Position numbers and translations under genes: made by a program. 64,000 bases of DNA, taken from NCBI GenBank assembly GCA_016711825.1, contig JADJSG010000006.1, forward strand, positions 806,001 to 870,000, read 5' to 3'. Under the pieces are notes generated by a model. It made no database searches, had not been told where the DNA came from, and saw only the letters and a list, made by a program, of their open reading frames with translations. The stretch comes from Bacteroidota bacterium (GTDB taxonomy: Bacteria; Bacteroidota; Bacteroidia; Chitinophagales; Chitinophagaceae). Position 1 is the stretch's first letter; each line of letters opens with the position of its first letter. Of this stretch, positions 1 to 7,279 are shown piece by piece.

Positions 1-536
1 AATTGTTTTTCGCTCAGCCATTGATAAGCAAATAAATAAACGAGTGTGATGAGTAGCACACGAGTGCCAATTTCGCGCAAAAAAGCAGGTACAGCCACCC
101 TGAGTTTGACCATGGCATAAATTTCGAAATATTGACTATAGGCTTGTATCACCACCAGGGGGATAATCAGAAAATAATAGGGTAGAAAGAGGGCGGAATG
201 GGTTTTGTAGGTATTGATAATAGGTGTTTTCAGCAATAGATAGGCCAGGGCGAAAAGAAGAAGTGCTATGCCCATAATCAATAATGAAAATGCGTTGAAG
301 TGTTTGGTTGTCTCGCCATTTTTCCATACACTATAAAATCGAAGCAATACATGAGCGAGACCAAGCATGGGCAAAGAAACAAGTATAAAAGTAAGGTTTT
401 GCAACAATCCGATGAGTCCTAAATACTCTTCAGAAACAATATGAGGAAATACAAAGACGAAAAACACCACCCCAATCAACACACCCACATAATTGACAAT
501 GCTGGTTTTTAAACTCTGCCGCTTGATAATGCCCAT
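1..536 (-). CDS. Polysaccharide flippase (Wzx/MATE-like), 5' part only
   Basis: The frame runs from an ATG at 536 off the left edge without a stop, giving 178 residues. It has about five hydrophobic segments (roughly residues 12-31, 41-64, 83-102, 114-133 and 158-174) separated by short basic loops, including a loop with VPAFLREIGTR. This resembles the N-terminal part of the oligosaccharide flippases that move lipid-linked glycan repeat units across the inner membrane. It starts 3 bases after the stop of the upstream methyltransferase on the same strand, so the two are probably co-transcribed, which fits a surface-glycan locus. The exact substrate cannot be inferred, and the C-terminal half lies outside the window. 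Confidence 0.7.
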   Translation of the reverse strand, partial: MGIIKRQSLKTSIVNYVGVLIGVVFFVFVFPHIVSEEYLGLIGLLQNLTFILVSLPMLGLAHVLLRFYSVWKNGETTKHFNAFSLLIMGIALLLFALAYLLLKTPIINTYKTHSALFLPYYFLIIPLVVIQAYSQYFEIYAMVKLRVAVPAFLREIGTRVLLITLVYLFAYQWLSEKQ

Positions 537-539
537 TGA

Positions 540-1280
540 TTAGGAGATTTTTTTGGCTAAGATAACATTGTTCAGGTAAAGGTCTTTTCGTTTCATAAAT
601 TTTGGCAATATTTTATTGATAGCTCCTCCAAAGACGAATATTGGGGAAATAAATAAAATAAAAAACAGGCTACTGAGCAAAGGTATTTTATTGATAAAAA
701 AATATAAGTACAAAGCCTGCATTTGAAGTACACCAATAAAGAAATTGCCTGTTTTTTCGAATGTGATAATTTCGAATCCATTTTTTTCTAATAAATTTTT
801 CATTGCAAAGGAAGTATAGCGGGCATAATCGTAGGGTACTTCATGTTCAGGCCATAAAAAAGGACAAGTGGCAAGTAATAAGCCCTCTTTTTTTAAAACC
901 CGATTAATTTCTTTAATAATTTCTTCAAGGTTAAATATATGTTCAAACGTTTCAGATGAAAAAACACCATCCATTGAATTATTTTCAAAAGGGAAAGTAT
1001 GCCCATCATAAAATACATCCACGCATGACTTAGTATCCTTATTGCCACTTTGTTCAATATCGAGGCCAATATATTCATTGGCATGAATAAAAAGATGCTC
1101 ATAAGGTTTGGTGCCACATCCCAGATCAATTACTTTACCATGCAAAGCTGGGGCCAATTGGGCTATTGCCTTGTAAAGTTCTTTTCGGGTGAAATAGAGG
1201 GGATTATAAAAGGCAGCTACCCTTTTATTGGAAAAAAATGTATTAGTTTTGTTCGGTTTATAATTATTCACGAACAACAA
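540..1280 (-). CDS. Class I SAM-dependent methyltransferase (Methyltransf_11 type)
   Basis: The 246-residue product carries the SAM-binding motif I VIDLGCGTKPYEHL at about residues 50-63, an acidic motif II (YIGLDIE, 70-76) and the later VFSSETFEHI stretch typical of Methyltransf_11. Residues about 180-222 are strongly hydrophobic, so the C-terminus may lie on the membrane. It is followed after 3 bases by the flippase and sits among other glycan genes, so a sugar or glycan methyltransferase is the likely role. There is no in-frame ATG upstream of residue 104. The usable starts are TTG at 1280 or 1277 and GTG at 1271, and a TATTTTTG box overlaps the TTG codons, so GTG 1271 may be the true start. 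Confidence 0.75.
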   Translation of the reverse strand: MLFVNNYKPNKTNTFFSNKRVAAFYNPLYFTRKELYKAIAQLAPALHGKVIDLGCGTKPYEHLFIHANEYIGLDIEQSGNKDTKSCVDVFYDGHTFPFENNSMDGVFSSETFEHIFNLEEIIKEINRVLKKEGLLLATCPFLWPEHEVPYDYARYTSFAMKNLLEKNGFEIITFEKTGNFFIGVLQMQALYLYFFINKIPLLSSLFFILFISPIFVFGGAINKILPKFMKRKDLYLNNVILAKKIS

Positions 1281-1285
1281 AAATA
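1278..1285 (-). promoter_or_regulatory. Candidate -7 box TATTTTTG
   Basis: On the minus strand this reads TATTTTTG and matches the Bacteroidota -7 consensus TAnnTTTG. It lies directly over the first TTG codons of the methyltransferase. If it is used, transcription would start close to the GTG at 1271. No convincing -33 TTG is seen at the usual spacing, so the assignment is weak. Confidence 0.3.
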
Positions 1286-1296
1286 GTCTTTATACA

Positions 1297-2037
1297 ATGA
1301 TAATAAAATCATTAAATATACTTTTTAATAAATTAGGGTACAAACTGCTTAAAGACAATGAAAAGGAAGAATATGCTGAGTTTTATGATTTATATCTACA
1401 ATGTAAGCCATATACGATGACAAGTATTGAAAGAATGTATGCATTATATAAGGGTGTTGAATATGTAGTAAAAAATAATATACCTGGCGATTTTGTGGAG
1501 TGTGGCGTTTGGAAAGGAGGTAGTTCGATGCTTATTGCTTTAACACTCATGAAATTTGGCGTGAATGATAGAAAAATTTGGATGTATGATACATTTGAAG
1601 GAATGAGTGAGCCTGGGGAGGAGGATAAAGATCCAATTGGAGGAAAAGCCCATGATATCTGGTTAAAATTAAAAAATGAAGATAAGTCTGGTTGGTGTGT
1701 ATCATCTTTAGAAGAAGTAAAAAATAATTTATTAAGTACTAATTATCCAAATTCTTTATTGCATTATATTGTTGGAATGGTTGAAAATACAATACAAGTT
1801 AATTTACCTTCAGAAAATGTCTCTTTGCTTAGACTTGACACCGATTGGTATATGTCTACAAAGCATGAAATGGATTATTTATTTCCAAGATTAGTTAAAA
1901 ATGGAATTTTAATAATAGATGATTATGGGCATTGGGAAGGAGCAAAGAAAGCTATAGATGAATATGTAAATCATCATAAAATTATTATGTTTTTACAAAA
2001 GGTAGATTACACAGCAAGAATAGCTATTAAAGCTTAG
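1297..2037 (+). CDS. TylF/MycF-family O-methyltransferase
   Basis: The 246-residue protein matches the TylF (macrocin O-methyltransferase) family. It has GDFVECGVWKGGSSMLIA (about residues 64-81) for SAM binding, the WMYDTFEGMSEP segment, and a metal-site region with LRLDTDWYMST followed by GILIIDDYGHWEGAKKAIDEY. Members methylate sugar hydroxyls in a Mg2+-dependent way; in Bacteroidota they are common in O-antigen and capsule clusters. It is divergent from the methyltransferase at 540-1280 (16 bases between them). Its 3' end overlaps the convergent methyltransferase at 2027 by 11 bases. Base composition is markedly AT-rich, like the two genes that follow, which suggests a swapped-in glycan cassette. 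Confidence 0.8.
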   Translation: MIIKSLNILFNKLGYKLLKDNEKEEYAEFYDLYLQCKPYTMTSIERMYALYKGVEYVVKNNIPGDFVECGVWKGGSSMLIALTLMKFGVNDRKIWMYDTFEGMSEPGEEDKDPIGGKAHDIWLKLKNEDKSGWCVSSLEEVKNNLLSTNYPNSLLHYIVGMVENTIQVNLPSENVSLLRLDTDWYMSTKHEMDYLFPRLVKNGILIIDDYGHWEGAKKAIDEYVNHHKIIMFLQKVDYTARIAIKA

Positions 2038-2929
2038 TATAAACAGCCAAAATGGTTGCTCCGTTTATTTTTTTTCTATTTAGATAAAAAAGTATTTTTA
2101 ACATAGGATATAAAATAGGTTTTAAAAAACCAATTCTAGGTAGTTTTTCATTAATATATGAATTTGTATAAGAACTAAAATGCTCTAAAGGCTGTTTGAT
2201 TATTATATCAAGTTTCAAATTATATAATTTTGCTAAAGAAGATAAAGAGTTTTGATTCCACCAACCCATATGATGCGGAGGCAGATTTAAAAAATGATAT
2301 TTGTCAAATGTTAAGTAAAAGGGTTCATTATTTGGTACAGCAATAATTACTTTGCCATTTGATTTTACTACATCAATTGTAGATTTTAAAAATGAGTTTA
2401 CATCAGAAATATGCTCTAGAACTTGAAAAAAAGTAACTGTATCATATTTTTTACTATTAGATATTGCATGGTCCTGAATAAATTCATTTAAAACATTTAT
2501 CCCTTTTGCAACAGCTATTTGTTTTGCTTTTTCATTTAATTCCAAACCAGTACATTCACAACTTTTGTTTTCTTTTAAATAATTCAAAAATTTCCCTTCA
2601 CCACAGCCAATATCTAAAACAGAAGAATTAGGAGTGATAAAATCTTTTGCTATTTCATAATCCCATTTCCAATCAGCATAATACCAAGATATTTGTTCAA
2701 GTTTCTCATAAAAAGGACCATCACCAGCTATATGGAAAGGGTAAAAAAATCGATAACCAGTATCAATACACTCATATACTGAAATCACATCAATATTTTT
2801 AAATAAATAATTTACATCAATATTGGATTCTACCAAATAGCTGTTTACTATTATTTTTTTAGAAATGTCAAATAAAAAATTTACCTCACCGTTAGTTATT
2901 GGCGATACTATATTCGTACTTTTATCCAT
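2027..2929 (-). CDS. Class I SAM-dependent methyltransferase (Methyltransf_23 type)
   Basis: The 300-residue protein has a SAM-binding core beginning at about residue 100 with SSVLDIGCGEGKFLNYL, followed by CTGLELNEKA (motif II), YDTVTFFQVLEHI and a NGKVIIAVPNNEPF strand, the pattern of Methyltransf_23 enzymes that act on sugars or lipid-linked glycans. The first 90 residues are not recognised. The C-terminal about 60 residues are hydrophobic and basic. It converges on the TylF gene (11-base overlap of the stop ends) and is divergent from the glycosyltransferase, with about 20 bases between the probable start codons. Confidence 0.75.
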   Translation of the reverse strand: MDKSTNIVSPITNGEVNFLFDISKKIIVNSYLVESNIDVNYLFKNIDVISVYECIDTGYRFFYPFHIAGDGPFYEKLEQISWYYADWKWDYEIAKDFITPNSSVLDIGCGEGKFLNYLKENKSCECTGLELNEKAKQIAVAKGINVLNEFIQDHAISNSKKYDTVTFFQVLEHISDVNSFLKSTIDVVKSNGKVIIAVPNNEPFYLTFDKYHFLNLPPHHMGWWNQNSLSSLAKLYNLKLDIIIKQPLEHFSSYTNSYINEKLPRIGFLKPILYPMLKILFYLNRKKINGATILAVYTKL

Positions 2930-2933
2930 TAAT

Positions 2934-2941
2934 TAAATTTG
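2934..2941 (+). promoter_or_regulatory. Candidate -7 box TAAATTTG upstream of the GT4 gene
   Basis: The sequence TAAATTTG fits TAnnTTTG and ends 8 bases before the ATG at 2950, between two divergent genes. If it is used, the glycosyltransferase mRNA would have almost no leader. No clear -33 element is seen. Confidence 0.3.
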
Positions 2942-2949
2942 TTACAAAG

Positions 2950-4143
2950 ATGTATAAACTTTTTACAATAAAAAGATATATAGAGCAGATAATTATGTTT
3001 CCATTTGTTTTTTTAGGGAGGCTTATTGCAATGTGTAAACCTTTAAAATGTGAATACGATATTTTCTTTTTTTTTCCAGGATTTACAATTGGTGGAGCAG
3101 AAAGGGTTAATGCCGAAATAATAAAATGTTTTGAAGATAAAAAAATAATAATATTTTTTACTAAGTTTTCTTCAAATGATGGTATGAAACACTTTTTTCA
3201 GCTTCCAAATGTAACTTTAAAAGAAATAAATTATTGGACAGATAATAAGTATATATATTGGGGCAATTTAATTTATCGAGGCATTTGCAGTTATTATATA
3301 AATTCACAATACAATAAGCCAATCATTTTCATAGGGCAATGTAATTTTGGATATAAGCTTACGCCTCACATAAATCGAAAAATTAAAATTCATGAATTGA
3401 TTCATATGTTTGATAATAAATTTACATGGGTTTGGGGCCCATTTATTAAATTTATTAATACTAGAATAATTGTTGGAGATGTTATTAAAAATAAATTTAA
3501 AGATTGTTATATTAAGCAAAATATGCCTTTAAAGTATTTGGAAAGATTTCAAAAGATTTTTTATAGGCTTGAATATTTGCCAGAAAAACATTACAAACAC
3601 CAGTTTAATCTACCTTTAAAAATTTATTATGCAGGTAGAGGAGGCCCACAGAAAAGAGTATGGTTGATAATCGAAATTATCAATAAATGTAGAGCATTGA
3701 ATTTACCTGTCGAATTCAAATTAGCTGGGTCATTTAAAAATGAAATGCCTAAGGAGTTAATAGATGATGGAACTTACGTAGGAGAAATTAAAGGTGGTGA
3801 GGAAATGTATAATTTTCATAAGAAAAATGATATTCTTTTAATGACTTCTGCTTGGGAGGGTTTTCCATTGGTTATCATGGAAGCAATGGCATTTGGTGCT
3901 ATCCCTTTAGTTCCAAATGTTGATGCTATACCAGAACATATTAAAAACGGAATTAATGGTTTCATTTTAAAAGAAGTAAATAATGAAGATGAAATGGTTA
4001 ATGAGGCTGTTTTCAATATTCAAAAATTAATAATAAATAATATGAAATTAATGGAAATTTCATATGAGGCTTATACATATGCGATTAACAATTTTTCAGT
4101 GGAAAAATTTAGGGAAGAATATAGAAAGGCGATTTTACTTTAA
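2950..4143 (+). CDS. Glycosyltransferase family 4
   Basis: About 397 residues. The C-terminal half has the GT4 signature: LKIYYAGRGGPQKRVWLIIE for the first strand and loop of the nucleotide-binding domain, then SAWEGFPLVIMEAMAFGAIP, which contains the E-x7-E motif that contacts the sugar nucleotide. An N-terminal FTIGGAERVNAEI segment is typical of GT4 acceptors. The frame is open from 2899, but that start would overlap the divergent methyltransferase, so the ATG at 2950 (MYKLFTIKRY) is preferred. Residues 14-32 form a hydrophobic patch that could associate with the membrane. It probably adds a sugar during surface-glycan assembly; donor and acceptor are unknown. Confidence 0.8.
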   Translation: MYKLFTIKRYIEQIIMFPFVFLGRLIAMCKPLKCEYDIFFFFPGFTIGGAERVNAEIIKCFEDKKIIIFFTKFSSNDGMKHFFQLPNVTLKEINYWTDNKYIYWGNLIYRGICSYYINSQYNKPIIFIGQCNFGYKLTPHINRKIKIHELIHMFDNKFTWVWGPFIKFINTRIIVGDVIKNKFKDCYIKQNMPLKYLERFQKIFYRLEYLPEKHYKHQFNLPLKIYYAGRGGPQKRVWLIIEIINKCRALNLPVEFKLAGSFKNEMPKELIDDGTYVGEIKGGEEMYNFHKKNDILLMTSAWEGFPLVIMEAMAFGAIPLVPNVDAIPEHIKNGINGFILKEVNNEDEMVNEAVFNIQKLIINNMKLMEISYEAYTYAINNFSVEKFREEYRKAILL

Positions 4144-4238
4144 AGAATATACCAATAGAGTATTATTATATTTATAAATAGTGCAGTATTAATGCTGTGT
4201 GAACTTAAATTTTACTAAATACAATACAATTATATTTT

Positions 4239-4246
4239 TACATTTG
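4239..4246 (+). promoter_or_regulatory. Candidate -7 box TACATTTG
   Basis: TACATTTG matches TAnnTTTG and lies 25 bases before the ATG of the T9SS cargo gene, in a 128-base AT-rich gap. It probably drives the cargo gene and perhaps the kinase behind it. Confidence 0.4.
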
Positions 4247-4271
4247 TTACACTAAATCAAATCTAGTTATC

Positions 4272-7211
4272 ATGAATACCAAATTTTTTATCACTCTTAT
4301 ATTCTCATTTTTAAGTTTAAATATTTATGCTCAAACACCTACATGGATAAATTCAATAGGTTCTTCTCAAAACGATGATTCATATTCAATAGATTATGAT
4401 GCCTTTGGTAATGTTTATGTATGTGGTTGGTTTAGTGGAACTGCAGATTTTGACCCCAGTATAGGTGTATTCAATATGACATCAGCAGGAAGTACTGATG
4501 TTTTCGTTGCAAAATATACACCCTCTGGTCAGTTTTTATGGGCATTTAAAATAGGACAAACGAATAGAGATGGTGCAATGAGAATTAAAATAAATAATGC
4601 AGGAGAAGTTTTAGTTACTGGATATGTAAGAGGTAATAATATTGATTTTGATCCAGGGGTTGCTACTTACCTATTAAATGCACCAGGTTTAGCTGGTACT
4701 GATCCTGGACATAGTGGAGATATTTTTTTAGCGAAGTATACTTCAAATTCGCAATTTATGTGGGCTTTTATAATTTCTGGCCAATATCAATCAGATATAG
4801 GGGAAGGATTAGATGTTGATGATTCTGATAATATTTATTTAGTTGGTGCAATAAATGCTACAAGTAATACAGTAGCTGATGCAGACCCAGGTGTTGGTGT
4901 GTTTGATTTAGCTGGTGCAGGAAAGGGGCACGCTTTTGTTGCAAAGTATACTACCAACTCAAATTTTATTTGGGCATTTCAACTTGGCACGTGGGGGTTT
5001 AATAGTACTGTTAGAAGAATTCAAATTATCCCAGGGGACACAGCTTTTTATATAACAGGACATCATATTAGTACAAATGCTGACTTTGATCCTGGTCCTG
5101 GTGTTTTTCCTTTGACAAGCAATGGCGGTGAGGATATATATTTAGGAAAATACTCATTAAATGGAAATTTCATTTGGGCATTTAGTGTAGGTAGTGCTAT
5201 TCAAGATGTAGGAATGGAGTTACAAATTGATGCTAATAATGATCCATATATTTCAGGTTTTTTTGCAGGTTTAAATATTGATTTCGATCCAGGTCCTTCT
5301 TTAAATACCTTAAGTTCATTAGGTGCATCTGATGGGTATTTGGCAAAATATTCTAAAAGTGGTACTTATTTATGGGCAAAAAGCATTGGAAGTGCAAATG
5401 TTGATATCTGTTGGGGGTTCGATATCTTTAACAATAAAGTTATTTCAACAGGTGAATTTACAAATACTGTTGATTTTGACCCAGGACCAGCAATTTATAA
5501 TTTAACTAGTGCAGGAGGTAGTGATATTTTCATTTCACAATATGATACAATGGGCAACTTTTTATGTGCATCAAATATTGGGGGAAATCAAAATGAAAGA
5601 GGATTTTCTCTTTTGACAATAAATTCAGATTCTATAATTCTATGCGGTAGTTTTTCGACAAATAATTTAGATTTTGACCCAACACTTACTACTTTAATAA
5701 TGCCAAATAACGGACTTTCAGATGCATTTGTAGGTAAATATTATTTTTCAACTTCAATACCGTATACAGCTACAGTAATTGGTGACACAATCTGTAGTGG
5801 TCAGAATCCTATTTTGACTTTAGATATTTCTCCAAATTTTTTAGGTACTTTTTCTGTCACAATTACAGATGGAGTGAATACGTATATTGTAAACAATGTT
5901 ACAGACAATGTACCTTTTACACTTAATGCTAACCCTAATATTAATACAATATATACAATTTTATATATTTCTAATTTAAACCCCTCATCGTGTAATGTTG
6001 GAAATATACCAATTAACATTCCTGTTACTGTTGTTGTTTATCCAGCACCAAACATTTCAGCGATTGCATCGCCACCTTCTGTTTGCATGGGTATACAGAC
6101 AACACTCTCTGGTTCAGGTGGCGTTTCTTATTTATGGTCAGGTGGTATTACTAATGGGTTACCCTTCATACCAATAGTTTCTTCAGTTTATACTCTTACA
6201 GGTACAGACGCAAATGGATGTAACAATACAGCAACAGTAACAGTTACAGTGAATCCTTTACCAGTAATTATAGCATCTGCAAATCCACCCTCTGTTTGTC
6301 CAGGAAATAGTACAGTTTTAACTGGCTCAGGAGGAGTTACTTATGTTTGGTCAGGTGGTATTACAAACGGAGTTCCATTTATTCCTTTAGGCAATTCGTC
6401 ATACACTGTTACGGGTACAGATGCGAATGGATGTACAAATACAAGTTCAGTAACGGTTACATTGAATCAAAATATTCCCATTACAATAATACCTACTGAC
6501 CCTTTAATATGTATAGGTGATAGTGTACAACTTACTGCATCTGGGGCTTTAAACTATACATGGGCCAATACACCTGGTTTAAATACCTATACTGGTTCTA
6601 GCGTTTGGGCTTATCCTGTACTTAGTAGTACTTATACTGTTACGGGTACAGACGCAAACGGCTGTACTGGAACTTCCTCAGTTTTTATATCTATATCCTC
6701 AGGTATTGATGTGCAGGTTACAAAAAATAAAGATGCTGAATGCAATATCAATATTGTACAACTACAGGCAAGCGGAGCACAAAACTATACATGGTCGCCA
6801 GCAAATTTGGTCAATACTCCTACGGGCTCATTAGTCAATGCCACTGTATTGCAAACAACCACTTTTTATGTTACGGGCAATACAGGTTCTTGTGTAGACA
6901 TCGATTCCATTACCGTATATTATTTCAACAATGACGAAACGGGTATTATCATACCGAATGTTTTTTCTCCCAATAATGATGGTTTAAATGATTGTTTAAA
7001 AGTGATTCAAAATGCTCGATTTACCGATTATTATTTTACTATTTATAATCGATGGGGTGAAAAAGTATTTGAAACCGATGACCCTAATGCTTGCTGGAAT
7101 GGGGAGCATAAAAACCAACCCGCTGAAATGGGGACCTATGGCTATTTTCTAAAGGCAGAAACCTCTTGTGGTAAAATTTTCAAGAAAGGCGATATTACCT
7201 TATTGAGATAA
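4272..7211 (+). CDS. Secreted propeller-repeat protein with T9SS type B (CHU_C) sorting domain
   Basis: 979 residues. An N-terminal signal peptide (residues 1-20, ending NIYAQ) is followed to about residue 490 by seven imperfect repeats, each carrying a D-x-D-P motif (DFDPS, DFDPG, DADPG, DFDPG three more times, DFDPT) and a KYT/FLWAF strand, the SBBP-type beta-propeller pattern. Residues about 590-880 hold four Ig/PKD-like modules with recurring TGTDANGC and a Cys pair. The last about 85 residues (VFSPNNDGLNDC to ITLLR) are the gliding-motility-associated C-terminal domain that directs export by the type IX system. It is therefore predicted to be on the surface or released, perhaps as an adhesin. 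A two-component pair follows on the same strand. Confidence 0.85.
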   Translation: MNTKFFITLIFSFLSLNIYAQTPTWINSIGSSQNDDSYSIDYDAFGNVYVCGWFSGTADFDPSIGVFNMTSAGSTDVFVAKYTPSGQFLWAFKIGQTNRDGAMRIKINNAGEVLVTGYVRGNNIDFDPGVATYLLNAPGLAGTDPGHSGDIFLAKYTSNSQFMWAFIISGQYQSDIGEGLDVDDSDNIYLVGAINATSNTVADADPGVGVFDLAGAGKGHAFVAKYTTNSNFIWAFQLGTWGFNSTVRRIQIIPGDTAFYITGHHISTNADFDPGPGVFPLTSNGGEDIYLGKYSLNGNFIWAFSVGSAIQDVGMELQIDANNDPYISGFFAGLNIDFDPGPSLNTLSSLGASDGYLAKYSKSGTYLWAKSIGSANVDICWGFDIFNNKVISTGEFTNTVDFDPGPAIYNLTSAGGSDIFISQYDTMGNFLCASNIGGNQNERGFSLLTINSDSIILCGSFSTNNLDFDPTLTTLIMPNNGLSDAFVGKYYFSTSIPYTATVIGDTICSGQNPILTLDISPNFLGTFSVTITDGVNTYIVNNVTDNVPFTLNANPNINTIYTILYISNLNPSSCNVGNIPINIPVTVVVYPAPNISAIASPPSVCMGIQTTLSGSGGVSYLWSGGITNGLPFIPIVSSVYTLTGTDANGCNNTATVTVTVNPLPVIIASANPPSVCPGNSTVLTGSGGVTYVWSGGITNGVPFIPLGNSSYTVTGTDANGCTNTSSVTVTLNQNIPITIIPTDPLICIGDSVQLTASGALNYTWANTPGLNTYTGSSVWAYPVLSSTYTVTGTDANGCTGTSSVFISISSGIDVQVTKNKDAECNINIVQLQASGAQNYTWSPANLVNTPTGSLVNATVLQTTTFYVTGNTGSCVDIDSITVYYFNNDETGIIIPNVFSPNNDGLNDCLKVIQNARFTDYYFTIYNRWGEKVFETDDPNACWNGEHKNQPAEMGTYGYFLKAETSCGKIFKKGDITLLR

Positions 7212-7279
7212 GAAAAGGAGTTTAAATAATTATAGAATAAACAATTATTTTATTAAGTTTGTTTTCATAATCTACTCCT

